Of a stretch of DNA of 64,000 bases, positions 16,999-25,833 are shown piece after piece. Below the pieces are notes generated by a model, which was given only the letters and a program-made list of their open reading frames with translations, was not told the DNA's origin and searched no databases. Source of the stretch: Sphingopyxis sp. H053 (GTDB lineage Bacteria; Pseudomonadota; Alphaproteobacteria; Sphingomonadales; Sphingomonadaceae); contig NZ_LNRU01000001.1 of the NCBI RefSeq assembly GCF_001468225.1, forward strand, positions 496,001-560,000, in the 5' to 3' direction. Position numbers and translations under genes: made by a program. Positions within the stretch are counted from its first letter, which is position 1, and each line of letters begins with the position of its first letter.

Positions 16999-18206
16999 TG
17001 CTCGGCATGTTCGGCGCGACGCTGCTGCTCGCCTTCCGTGAAATCCGGCGACACCTGCTGCGCTCCTTCCTGACGACGCTCGGGATCATCATCGGCGTCG
17101 CGGCGGTGATCACGATGGTGACGCTGGGCAATGGCGTCACCGCGTCGGTCAAGAACCAGATATCCTCGCTGGGATCGAACGTGCTGATCGTCTTTCCGGT
17201 CCGCGGCGACCGCGGTGCGCCGCGGCCGTTCAAGCAGGACGACATCGATGCTGCGCGTAGCCAAATCGCCGGGGTCGAAGATGTGTCAGGCAGCGTGTCC
17301 TCCAGCGCCACCGCCTTCCACAATGGACAGAGCTGGCAGACGAGCGTGCAGGGCGTCGAAAATGCCTTTCTCCGCGCGCGGTCGGTCGAGGTCGAGGAGG
17401 GGCGCCCCTTCTCGAACGAAGAAGAGAGCGCGGGCAAAAGCGTGTGCCTGATCGGGCCGAAGGTAAGGCAGGCGATCTTCGTTGCGGGTGCGAGCCCGCT
17501 CGGCGCGAAAGTCCGTCTCGACAATGTGTCGTGCACCGTGGTCGGTTTGCTTAAGGAACGCGGCGAGGGCGGGGGGCCCGATCAGGACAGCGACAATGTC
17601 GTGATGATGCCGCTCAAGACCGTGCAGCGACGCTTCACCGGTAACGACAACCTGCAATATTTCGTGATCAAATATGACAGCGCCTATGCGAGTACGACGA
17701 TCCAGGCGTCGCTCGTCGCCTTGCTGCGCGAACGACGGCTTCTGCAGGGGACCGCGGCCAACGACTTCAACGTCGTCGACACCGCGCAGGTCAATCAGGC
17801 ATTGGGCGCGGCGACCGGGGCGCTGACCGCGATGGTAGCGGTGATCGCGGGGATCAGCCTGCTGGTCGGCGGGATCGGTATCATGAACATCATGCTGGTG
17901 TCGGTCACCGAACGGACGCGCGAGATCGGCATTCGCCTCGCGATCGGTGCGCTCGCGCGCGAGGTGCAGCTGCAGTTCCTGACCGAAGCCGTCGTCCTTT
18001 GCTGCTTCGGCGGCGTCGTGGGCATCGGGCTCGCCTTCCTGCTTTCGTGGAGCATGGCCGGGGTGATCGACGTCCCCTTCCTGTTCGATCCGGCGGTCAA
18101 CGCGCTGAGCTTCCTCTTCTCGGCATTGATGGGGATCACCTTCGGCTTCTATCCCGCGCGCCGGGCGTCGAAGCTCGATCCGATCGACGCGCTGCGGCAC
18201 GAATAG
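16998..18206 (+). CDS. MacB-like ABC transporter permease (FtsX family)
   Basis: A 402-residue inner-membrane protein with the MacB topology: one N-terminal membrane helix (LRSFLTTLGIIIGVAAVITMV), a large periplasmic domain of about 220 residues, then three C-terminal helices beginning MVAVIAGISLLVGGIGIMNIMLVSVTERTREIG, which contains the conserved coupling motif. It ends with the typical PARRASKLDPIDALRHE. It overlaps the ATPase gene by one base (TGATG). Together with the preceding three genes it forms a complete tripartite efflux pump. Confidence 0.9.
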   Translation: MLGMFGATLLLAFREIRRHLLRSFLTTLGIIIGVAAVITMVTLGNGVTASVKNQISSLGSNVLIVFPVRGDRGAPRPFKQDDIDAARSQIAGVEDVSGSVSSSATAFHNGQSWQTSVQGVENAFLRARSVEVEEGRPFSNEEESAGKSVCLIGPKVRQAIFVAGASPLGAKVRLDNVSCTVVGLLKERGEGGGPDQDSDNVVMMPLKTVQRRFTGNDNLQYFVIKYDSAYASTTIQASLVALLRERRLLQGTAANDFNVVDTAQVNQALGAATGALTAMVAVIAGISLLVGGIGIMNIMLVSVTERTREIGIRLAIGALAREVQLQFLTEAVVLCCFGGVVGIGLAFLLSWSMAGVIDVPFLFDPAVNALSFLFSALMGITFGFYPARRASKLDPIDALRHE

Positions 18207-18213
18207 CTGCGCG

Positions 18214-19383
18214 TCAGCTTCGCGTCGTCAGCCATCGGCCCGCCGCCAGCGCCAGAAAGCCGACGACCAATCCCCAGAAGGCCGATCCCAGCCCGAACAA
18301 TGTCAGCCCCGATCCGGTGGCGAGGAAGGTCAGGATCGCGGGGTCGCGGTCGGACTTTGCCGCCATCATCGACTCCATTGCGCCAAGCAGCGCAGGGATC
18401 AGCGCGATCCCCGTCAGCGCCGCGATGACCGTGGGCGGCAACGCAAGAAAGAGGCGCACGAGCAGCGGCGAGAAGATAGCGAGCAGCAGATAGAAGCCCG
18501 CATAAAGCATGCCGACGGTCCACCGTTTTGCGCGGTCGGGGTGCGCCTCTTCGGCGGTGCAGATCGCCGCGGTGATCGCCGCGAGGTTGAGACCATGCGC
18601 ACCGAAGGGTGCGGCCGCGAGCCAGGCGAGGGCGCTGCCGACGATCAGCGGGCGCGGCGGCGGCGTATAGCCCGCGCCGCGCAGCACGACGAGGCCGGGC
18701 AGGTTCTGCGATACCAACGTCACGAGAAACAGCGGCACGCCGACGCTGAGGATCGCGCGCGCGTCGAAGGCGGGAACCACGGGCAAAAGCGTGCCGAAGG
18801 TGGCACCCGGCGGTAGCGGCCCGATGTCGCCGCGTAGCAAGGTCAGCACCATGCCCGCCGCGAGTGCGAGAAGCAGCGCATAGAGCGGCAGCCGCGTACG
18901 CGTGACGACAAAGACCGCGACGAGCAAGGCGACGAGCAGCGGGTCGGCGGCGCCGAGCCCGAACAGCTTGAGGCAGAAAGGCAGGAGCACCCCCGCGAGC
19001 ATCGCCGAGGCGATAGACGCCGGGATGCGCTCGGCGAGCCGTCCGAGCAGCGGCACGATGCCGAGCAGGATCATCATCAGCGCCGCGGACAGGAAGATGC
19101 CGATCGCGACGGGCCACGACAGGCCGGGTGCCGCGGCGGCGAGCAGCGCCGCGCCGGGTGTCGACCAGGCGAGCACCACGGTTATGCGCAGCCGCCACGA
19201 CAGCGCCGCACCCGCGACCGCGATGCCGAGGCACAGCGCGGTGACCGCCGACCCCGTCTGGTCGCCCGACGCGCCGAGGTTGCGCATCGCCTGGACGACG
19301 AGCGCGATCGTTCCGCCAAAGCCGACGAGCGCGGCGATCAGCGCCGAGGACCAGGCCGGGACGGGGGGCAGGCTACGCAGCAT
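18214..19383 (-). CDS. benE: BenE-family benzoate/H+ symporter
   Basis: A 389-residue polytopic membrane protein with about 11-12 hydrophobic segments. It matches BenE: WSTPGAALLAAA near 70, the signature GAHGLNLAAITAAICTAEEAHPD near 275 and the conserved C-terminal FWGLVVGFLALAAGRWL. BenE proteins import benzoate with protons, but no benzoate catabolic genes lie nearby and paralogues may move other aromatic acids. The ATG at 19381-19383 is preferred to an ATG 18 codons upstream. It converges with the efflux operon across 7 bp, leaving no room for a dedicated terminator. Confidence 0.85.
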   Translation of the reverse strand: MLRSLPPVPAWSSALIAALVGFGGTIALVVQAMRNLGASGDQTGSAVTALCLGIAVAGAALSWRLRITVVLAWSTPGAALLAAAAPGLSWPVAIGIFLSAALMMILLGIVPLLGRLAERIPASIASAMLAGVLLPFCLKLFGLGAADPLLVALLVAVFVVTRTRLPLYALLLALAAGMVLTLLRGDIGPLPPGATFGTLLPVVPAFDARAILSVGVPLFLVTLVSQNLPGLVVLRGAGYTPPPRPLIVGSALAWLAAAPFGAHGLNLAAITAAICTAEEAHPDRAKRWTVGMLYAGFYLLLAIFSPLLVRLFLALPPTVIAALTGIALIPALLGAMESMMAAKSDRDPAILTFLATGSGLTLFGLGSAFWGLVVGFLALAAGRWLTTRS

Positions 19384-19414
19384 CGTTTCTTGTTCTCTGG
19401 CTTGTCGGGGTGCG

Positions 19415-22402
19415 TCAGGCCGATGCTGGCGCGGCATCGTCGCGGTCGGGCGCCAGCTGGCGGCTATAGAGCCAGCCGATCCCGATCAGGCTGAAACCGA
19501 GCGCGACGAACGAGCCGATCCGCGCGAGTCCTTCAAGCCCCGAGGCGTCGAACAGGAAGACCTTGCCCGCCGCGCCGATCATCAGCACCAGCGACGCGAT
19601 GCGCCAGTCGTGGCGCTTCGCCCGGATGCCCCACAAGAGGAAGCCGAGCGCGAGCGCGAGGATGAGGATCGACCGCAGGATATTCTCCGCGTCGGTAACG
19701 CCCGGCTGTGCGAGCAGCGAGCCATGGAACAACTGGCGAAGCGTCGCCCACGCAAAGCCCAGCGCGAGCAGCATCGTTACAATCTGGATCGCGCGGTCGA
19801 GCTCTGCCGGTGCCTTGGCGAAGAGCGCCGGCATCCGCGTCAGCCCAAACCACGGCAGCAGGAACAGCGGGAGGAGCAGGTTGACGAGCGGCCAGCCGCC
19901 GACCGCCTGCGCCGACCACAAGGGATTGTGCAGGATGAGGCCATAGAAGAGCGCATGCGCGGTGCCCGTGACAATTAGCGGACGGGCGACGCCGGTCAGC
20001 CCGCGCGCCATCGCGAACCAGCCTGCGCCGATCAATATCGCCTCCCAGATCAGCCGCTGAAGGATGCCCGTCGTGACGAAATCCCCGCCCGCCGCTGCGG
20101 CGAAGCCGATGCGATAGAGCGAATGGACGGCGACGCCGCCGACTATGGCGGCGAGGCTGAGCGCCGCGATCCACAGCCAGCGGGGGAGCGCATCGCGGAT
20201 CAGCCAGACGGGTATCGCGAAGAGCAATGCGGGAAGCAGCAGGCGCAGCAGCAACGGTTCGATCGTGAGCAGCGTGTCATCGAATTGCATCGGGACACCG
20301 GCGAGCGATAGCAATGCTTTCGTCGACCAGATGGCCATCGGAAGCGCCGCCCACGCCAGACTGAGCGTCGCGAGGCTGGCGGCCGCGCCGTCGATGCGGC
20401 TGAAGAGGATCCGCCGCGTCGCAAGAAGTACCGCCGCCCCGCCCAGCGCCGGGACAAGCATTAGCGCGTTCGCCGGCAAAACCTGCGCGAACGCACCGTA
20501 AGCGAACAACGCCGCGCCAATCTGACCGACCCGGCGCACAATCGCGCCGTCGGCGCGAACCGCGAACAGGAGCGCGGCGGCGGCAAGGCCGGCCCAGCGG
20601 ATTATCGCCATGCCGTCGGTGCCATCCGCGCCCTCGATCAGCCGCGGCAGTTCGACCAAGGCCCGCGATGTTGCGACGAGCGCGACCAGTGCGGCGCCTA
20701 CGAAGCCTGCCGCGACGCGTTCGATGCGTGCGTCGAGTGCGGCCTTTCCGAAGAAGAGCAGCGAAGTTGCGACCGCTGCGATGCCAAGCGGCGCCAGCCA
20801 CGCGGGAATGAGGAGGATAATGGCCAGCGCGAGAAGGACCCCCACCGTCGCGGTCAGCCACGCGATGCGGCCGTCGCTTGTCCGCCCCTCGACGCGCCAA
20901 CCGCGACCGATGGCGGTAGCCGCCAGCAGCGCGCCGCCCAGCGCGACCAGCGCGAGCGATCCGTCGGCGACGCTCCAGAAATGCCATTTCGTCAGCGGCG
21001 CTGCGGCGAGCGCGATGATGCAAAGTTCGAGCGTCGGGCGCAGGCTTTTGGGGAGCGCCCACATTCGCGCAAGAAGCGGCAAGGCGTGGATGACCAGCAG
21101 CGACATTCCGATCAGGCCGAACCAGAAGGGCGTCGGATCGGGCCAGGCAGCCAGCAGCGCCAGCGAGAGCAGCAGGCTGATCGCGGGAACGATCGCGAAG
21201 CCGCGCTCGCGCCAGGCGAGCCATTGGCCCGCGGCGGCGATGAGCGCGAACAGTCCCCAGTGGAGCGGCGCGAAGCCACCGTAGCCGACGAGCAGCGCCA
21301 GCTGGAGCGCCCCGACGACCGCGGAGGCGGTGCGCAGCAGCGTCGAACGCGGCCCGTCGAACGCCATCATCGGCAGGACGATCGCGAGAAGAAGGACGAA
21401 ACCCCCGATCGAGACCGACGCGACGACGTCGAGCGCCGCGCTCGCGAGGACCATCCACAGGCCCCAGCCGATCCCGCCGATCAGCGCCGCAAGCGCGAGC
21501 CACGGCCAGCGCCGCGCGCGCGCAACCCCCGCGAGCCCGGCGATCGTCAGCGCGAGATAGACCGCGAGCAGCGGCACATTGGGCTCGACCGCCCCGACCA
21601 TCGCGGGCGCCGCCAGCCCGCCCGCAAGGCCGAGCAGCGCGCTCGGCGGACCGAACCGGAGCGACAGGCCGAGTGCCGCAGCGGTGACGAGCGCGAGCGC
21701 GAGGAAGGCGAGCAGCGGCCCGATCAGCTGATAGACGTTCGCCGCGACCATGATCGCGGCATAGAGCGTCGCGATGCCCGCGCCCGAAAGCGCCTGCGGC
21801 ACGCGCACGTCACGCAATTTCTCTTCGTTGCGCCAGGCATATTCGGCGCCGCCGATCAGTCCGAGGCCGAACAAGAGACCCGCTACGATCTGCACACCGG
21901 GCGTGAAGATGCGCGCGAAGAAACCAGCATCGATCGCATAGCGAACGATGAGCACGCCCGCGATCGCGAGCGTGAGCCCGCCGGCCCAGATCGGCAGCGT
22001 CTTTCCGAACAGATTCTCGAACCGCGACGCGAGACTGACGGGCGGTCCGGCCGGAGCGGGTGCCTTTAGCGGTTTCGGCGCAGGCGCCGCGGCGACGGCG
22101 GGCAAGGGCGGTGCGCTTATGGGCTTAGGCGCCTCGATGGGATCGGCTGATCGCGCGGGGACCGGCGCTGCATCGGCAGCGACGACGGGCGGGCGCTGCA
22201 CTGGAACGGCGGCTTCGCCGACGACTGCCGCGATCTCGGGGGCCGCGTCCCCGGTCACCGGCGGTGCAGCCCCGCGCTGCAGCGCGCCGATCCGCCTGGC
22301 CGCTTCCAGCAGCGTCGCCTCAGCCCGCTTCAACCGGCCGCGGGTGTCCATCAACAGAATGAACAGGATGATGATGGCCAGAAACGCAAGGAAGTCGAAC
22401 AC
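19415..22402 (-). CDS. DUF2339 very large polytopic membrane protein
   Basis: A 995-residue protein. An N-terminal membrane helix and a short coiled coil (RGRLKRAEATLLEAARRI) are followed by a Pro/Ala-rich linker (about 50-125), a conserved FENLFGKTLPIWAGGLTLAIAGV and then more than 20 hydrophobic segments to the C-terminus. This is the DUF2339 family, common in alphaproteobacteria and of unknown function. The start is GTG, preceded by AAGGGA on its strand. It lies 31 bp upstream of benE and may share its transcript. Confidence 0.88.
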   Translation of the reverse strand: MFDFLAFLAIIILFILLMDTRGRLKRAEATLLEAARRIGALQRGAAPPVTGDAAPEIAAVVGEAAVPVQRPPVVAADAAPVPARSADPIEAPKPISAPPLPAVAAAPAPKPLKAPAPAGPPVSLASRFENLFGKTLPIWAGGLTLAIAGVLIVRYAIDAGFFARIFTPGVQIVAGLLFGLGLIGGAEYAWRNEEKLRDVRVPQALSGAGIATLYAAIMVAANVYQLIGPLLAFLALALVTAAALGLSLRFGPPSALLGLAGGLAAPAMVGAVEPNVPLLAVYLALTIAGLAGVARARRWPWLALAALIGGIGWGLWMVLASAALDVVASVSIGGFVLLLAIVLPMMAFDGPRSTLLRTASAVVGALQLALLVGYGGFAPLHWGLFALIAAAGQWLAWRERGFAIVPAISLLLSLALLAAWPDPTPFWFGLIGMSLLVIHALPLLARMWALPKSLRPTLELCIIALAAAPLTKWHFWSVADGSLALVALGGALLAATAIGRGWRVEGRTSDGRIAWLTATVGVLLALAIILLIPAWLAPLGIAAVATSLLFFGKAALDARIERVAAGFVGAALVALVATSRALVELPRLIEGADGTDGMAIIRWAGLAAAALLFAVRADGAIVRRVGQIGAALFAYGAFAQVLPANALMLVPALGGAAVLLATRRILFSRIDGAAASLATLSLAWAALPMAIWSTKALLSLAGVPMQFDDTLLTIEPLLLRLLLPALLFAIPVWLIRDALPRWLWIAALSLAAIVGGVAVHSLYRIGFAAAAGGDFVTTGILQRLIWEAILIGAGWFAMARGLTGVARPLIVTGTAHALFYGLILHNPLWSAQAVGGWPLVNLLLPLFLLPWFGLTRMPALFAKAPAELDRAIQIVTMLLALGFAWATLRQLFHGSLLAQPGVTDAENILRSILILALALGFLLWGIRAKRHDWRIASLVLMIGAAGKVFLFDASGLEGLARIGSFVALGFSLIGIGWLYSRQLAPDRDDAAPASA

Positions 22403-22587
22403 GTTGATCCCTTCAGCCTGTGTTCCTAGCAGGCAGCGGAAGCAATTTCGATCTGTTTGGCAGCGTAAATGACTTTGCGCATCTCAAGGCAGGCGATGGC
22501 ACCGGCCCGATACGGCAATCGATCCGTCAACCCGGGTTCGACCAGGTCGACAGGATGACCTCATGCCGGAATTCGCCCGAGGCCGCT

Positions 22588-22606
22588 CGCGGCCGGAACG
22601 GCCGCG
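22588..22606 (-). terminator. Perfect hairpin downstream of the secreted cysteine protein
   Basis: CGCGGCCG (22588-22595) and CGGCCGCG (22599-22606) are exact complements around a GAA loop. It lies 15 bp after the stop of the minus-strand gene at 22621. There is no U-tract, so the terminator assignment is tentative. Confidence 0.5.
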
Positions 22607-22620
22607 CCCGACAGCGTCAA

Positions 22621-23220
22621 TCAGTAAACCACGTTCCAGCCCTGGGACCCGGCGAATTGATTGGCGTAACCCCAGCACAGCAGGCCCGGCCGTTCCGCCG
22701 AGGCGCTTCCCTTGGTGAGCCGGTAAAGGAGCTGGCGGCAGCGAAAGCCGCCGACGGGCTCTTCGCTGACGATGGTCAGCGACCCCTGCGATTCGGCGCC
22801 CTTCCAGCGATGGACATGGCCGATCGCGAACTCGCCCAATATATGCTTCGATCCATTATAGGGACGCGGTGTTTCGTCGCGCGGAAAGACCGGCCAGCCA
22901 TCATAGGCATAGCCGCCTTCACAGCCGGTGCAGCGCACCTTTCCGAAATCGTCATAGGCCTTCTTCACGGCGGCGAAGCCTTCGGGGTCGGGCAGTTCGC
23001 TTGGATATGCAATCTTGGACGACGATGCCTTTTTGGCAGGCGCAGGCGCCATGGCTTTTCCCCCTGAAGGCGCGTCCGCGGGGGCCGTTTCTTCGGCGAC
23101 CTGCTTCGGTGCCTCGGCGATGCGGTCGGCAATCCGCTTGAGGAAGCCGTGGCCGAGGGCCGGCGTGGGCAATGCCAGGAGAAGCGCGGCGCAGCCGGCC
23201 ACCGGGATCAGAGTTCGCAT
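22621..23220 (-). CDS. Secreted cysteine protein, paralogue of the 30813 gene
   Basis: A 199-residue exported protein of no family I recognise. A signal peptide (cleavage near ALG-H, residue 23) is followed by a basic amphipathic segment (FLKRIADRIAEA), a Pro/Ala linker and a conserved domain with CTGCEGGYAYDGWPVFPRDE near 96 and GFRCRQLLYRLTKGSASAERPG near 158, ending in a hydrophobic Tyr. The protein encoded at 30813-31472 has the same layout, all four cysteines and the same GFRCR...ASA.RPGL.C.G.AN block, so the two are clear paralogues. The cysteines could form two disulphides or bind a metal. An AAGGAAA site precedes the ATG. Confidence 0.75.
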   Translation of the reverse strand: MRTLIPVAGCAALLLALPTPALGHGFLKRIADRIAEAPKQVAEETAPADAPSGGKAMAPAPAKKASSSKIAYPSELPDPEGFAAVKKAYDDFGKVRCTGCEGGYAYDGWPVFPRDETPRPYNGSKHILGEFAIGHVHRWKGAESQGSLTIVSEEPVGGFRCRQLLYRLTKGSASAERPGLLCWGYANQFAGSQGWNVVY

Positions 23221-23362
23221 GACATTTCCTTATTCTCAACGCGAGCGTCCGGAAGACGGGGCCGGGCGCCCTGGGAACGGCCGGTATCGGCCTGTTTTTT
23301 GTGAGCGTGGCGGAGTGCCGGGGGAGGGGGGCGATCCCGCCGGCACTCCTTTGCCGACGCGA

Positions 23363-23572
23363 TCAGCCTTCGGGCTTCGCTTCGGCTTTCGCGCGGGCTT
23401 CGGGTTTCGCTTCGGCCTTGGCGCGCGCCTCGGGCTTCGCTTCGGCTTTCGCACGCGCCTCGGGCTTGGCCTCGGCCTTGGCGTGCGCTTCGGGCTTGGC
23501 TTCGGCCTTGGCCAGCGCGGGCATCGGCAGGCCGAGCGCGATCGCGGCGGCGAGGAAGGGGAGTTTGCTCAT
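23363..23572 (-). CDS. Small secreted Ala/Lys/Glu/Pro tandem-repeat protein
   Basis: A 69-residue protein: a signal peptide (MSKLPFLAAAIALGLPMPALA) directly followed by almost five copies of the decapeptide AKAEAKPEAR (residues 21-69; the last is cut to AKAEAKPEG). The repeats correspond to 30-bp DNA repeats at 23366-23512. GGAG lies eight bases before the ATG. The other strand is also open, but only the minus frame gives a signal peptide and a proper ribosome-binding site. The mature part would be extended or helical and polyampholytic; function unknown. Repeat number may vary between strains. Confidence 0.65.
   Translation of the reverse strand: MSKLPFLAAAIALGLPMPALAKAEAKPEAHAKAEAKPEARAKAEAKPEARAKAEAKPEARAKAEAKPEG
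23366..23512 (-). repeat. 30-bp in-frame tandem repeat, about 4.9 copies
   Basis: Each unit encodes AKAEAKPEAR (first copy ends His). Units differ mainly at synonymous third positions, such as GCT/GCC and AAG/AAA, so the peptide is better conserved than the DNA. That favours expansion of a translated sequence over a CRISPR-like or non-coding array. Confidence 0.8.
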
Positions 23573-23790
23573 GATATGGCTCCATAATCGGTGAAGGTGG
23601 AGCAGAGGGACCGGCCTCTTGCCGGAAGTGGCGCGGGACAGGCCGGTCGTCTCTGCTCGCGGCTCGATGCCGCAACCGTCACGCTATGGGTGTGTGGAGG
23701 CCGGCGCCCCGCGCTTGCTTCGAAACCGGATCGCGGTGCGACATGGCGGCTGCAGCGTCGACCAAAGCGGACGTCGGCGCGACGAATGCG

Positions 23791-24537
23791 TCAGGACAGG
23801 CCGAGCCGGTCGAGCACGGCGCGGACATAGCTCGGCCCGACCTGCACGATCGCGCCATCCTCCATTTCGAGCGCGATGAGCCCTTTGCCGAGCCGCTGCA
23901 CAGCTTTCACCAGCGCGGGCCGGATGAAGGTCGACCGATGCACGCGCATCAATTGCTGCGGATCAAGCAGCTGTTCCAGTGCCGTCATCGAAATTCGGTG
24001 GATGTAGCTGCGCGTCGAGGTGTGGAGCAGCACATAGTCGCGCGCGGCCTCGACCCATTCGATCTGGATGATGGGGAGGCGGAGGTTGCCGCTGGCGACC
24101 TGGACCCAGATCGCTTCTTCGCGGATTTCGACCGGCGGGGCGCTGGCGATCCGGTCGACCGCATCGCGCATCGCCCGCCGTCGACGCGCCCGCTCGACCG
24201 CCTGGCGCAGCCGGTCGAACCGCACGGGCTTCAAAAGATAGTCGGCGGCATCGACCTCGAACGCGTCGGGCGCATATTGTTCGAAGGCAGTGACGAAGAT
24301 GATTTCGGGGCGCGGGTCGGCGACCAGGTCGGCGGCGACGCGGATGCCGCTCTTTTGCGGCATCGAGATGTCGAGCATCACGAGATCGGGCCTGAGCGCG
24401 GCGATCCGCGCTTCGGCCTCATCACCGGTCGAAGCCGTCCCCACAACCTCGACATCGTCGATGTCGCCGAACAACGTTTCGAGGCGCCGGAGCGCGAGCG
24501 GTTCATCGTCGACGAGCAGGACGTGAAGCGCGCTCAT
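23791..24537 (-). CDS. LytTR-family response regulator
   Basis: A 248-residue two-component regulator. The receiver domain (1-120) has the acidic pair D10/D11, phosphoacceptor Asp56 in VMLDISMP, Thr in FVTAFEQYA and Lys in LLKPVRF. The LytTR DNA-binding domain spans about 145-245 (IEWVEAARDYVLLHTSTRSYIHRI, LMRVHRSTFIRPALV). It starts four bases inside the kinase gene (ATGA overlap), so kinase and regulator are made together. LytTR regulators often control envelope or exported-protein genes, which fits the divergent secreted-protein operon at 25834, but targets are not shown. Confidence 0.92.
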   Translation of the reverse strand: MSALHVLLVDDEPLALRRLETLFGDIDDVEVVGTASTGDEAEARIAALRPDLVMLDISMPQKSGIRVAADLVADPRPEIIFVTAFEQYAPDAFEVDAADYLLKPVRFDRLRQAVERARRRRAMRDAVDRIASAPPVEIREEAIWVQVASGNLRLPIIQIEWVEAARDYVLLHTSTRSYIHRISMTALEQLLDPQQLMRVHRSTFIRPALVKAVQRLGKGLIALEMEDGAIVQVGPSYVRAVLDRLGLS

Positions 24538-25628
24538 GCCGCGAACTCGTCGCTGCGCCGCTCGAGCGGCAGGCGCGCGATCGCGAGGAAACCGCGTTCG
24601 CGTTTCAGCGTTTCGAGGCTGCCCCTGGTGCCATAGAGTGTCTCGAGCCGCTGGCGGACATTGGCGATGCCGACGCCCGTGCCCGGCCTTGCGTCCTTTT
24701 CCTGCCCGGCGCCATCGTCCTCGACCGAGACGAGCAGCATATCGTCGTCGCTCGACGCTTCGACCCTGATCGTCACCGGCACCGCGGACGGTGCGAGCGC
24801 ATATTTGATCGCATTCTCGATCAGCGGCTGGAGGAGGAAGCCCGGCACCAGCGCGCTGTTGAGCGCGGGCGGACAGACGAATTCGACCGCGAGCCGTTCG
24901 CCGAAGCGGACGCTCTCGATCTCGAGATAATGTTGCAGCGTCGCGAGCTCGTCCTCGAGCGGCAGCAAGGCGTCGGGTTCGGACGATAACGTCGCGCGCA
25001 GGAATTCGGACAGCTTGGCGAGCATCGCATCGGCGGTGCGATATTCCTTCGTGACGATCAGCGACGAGATCGCGTTGAGCGTGTTGAACAGGAAATGCGG
25101 GTTGAGCTGATAGCGGAGCGCCGCGAGGCTGGCGGCGCTCGCGGCGGCTTCGGCGCGGCTGGCGGCCTCGCGCGCCACGGCAAGCTCCAGTTCGCGTTCG
25201 CGCGTCAGCTTGTTCGCCTCGATCACCGTAAACGCTGCGCCGAGCAATGCGAACTGCCAGATGAGCGCGATGAAATTGTTGGTCGCGCGAAGGCCGAAGG
25301 GCGCGGCCATTTGCGACGATACGACGAGCCGGCCGATCCATTCCCCCGTTGCCGCGTCGATCAAGGCCAGCATGCCCGAGGCGAGGCACACCGCGGCGCC
25401 CATTGCCGCAAGGCGAACAGCCATGTTGCGGTGGCGGGTTTTCCGAACCGTCCAATAGACACCCCAGGACAACAGCGTCCCCATCACGCAGATGTTGATC
25501 ACCGAAACGATGACGTAGGTGCTGGCGCCGCTGAAGATGTGATAGGGAATGAGGTATAGCACGCCGGACAGGGTCCAGGTCGCGATGACCAGCGAAATGG
25601 TCTGACGATGTTCGGGCTTCAGTGGCAT
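24534..25628 (-). CDS. LytS/YehU-type sensor histidine kinase
   Basis: A 364-residue membrane histidine kinase. Four hydrophobic segments lie between about 10 and 135, then a short coiled coil (about 140-168), then the His_kinase domain with phosphoacceptor His178 in QLNPHFLFNTLN. The HATPase_c domain shows PLIENAIKYAL and the G-box GTGVGIANVRQRL. The lack of a large periplasmic loop suggests that it senses a membrane or intramembrane signal. It is co-transcribed with the LytTR regulator and divergent from the secreted protease operon across a 205-bp spacer. Confidence 0.9.
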   Translation of the reverse strand: MPLKPEHRQTISLVIATWTLSGVLYLIPYHIFSGASTYVIVSVINICVMGTLLSWGVYWTVRKTRHRNMAVRLAAMGAAVCLASGMLALIDAATGEWIGRLVVSSQMAAPFGLRATNNFIALIWQFALLGAAFTVIEANKLTRERELELAVAREAASRAEAAASAASLAALRYQLNPHFLFNTLNAISSLIVTKEYRTADAMLAKLSEFLRATLSSEPDALLPLEDELATLQHYLEIESVRFGERLAVEFVCPPALNSALVPGFLLQPLIENAIKYALAPSAVPVTIRVEASSDDDMLLVSVEDDGAGQEKDARPGTGVGIANVRQRLETLYGTRGSLETLKRERGFLAIARLPLERRSDEFAA

Positions 25629-25833
25629 GGCAATTCCAATGTGTAGTTCGCGCCGAGCATAAGGGAAGTGGGCGCGATTGACGTCCTTGCTCGTCGCACC
25701 GGCGTCCGTCTTCGTCGCGCCGGATCATGCCCGGCGACACCCGATCCGCCTTGGTCGCAGGCTGATGGAACAGCCGCCCGAGGCCCGATAGCCGACCTCC
25801 ATTCGCGGCACCGTGCCGCCAAGGAGACACGCT

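Noticed and set aside
23366..23512. CRISPR array
   Set aside because: The 30-bp units are directly adjacent with no spacers, keep one reading frame and encode a decapeptide after a signal sequence. No cas genes are present.
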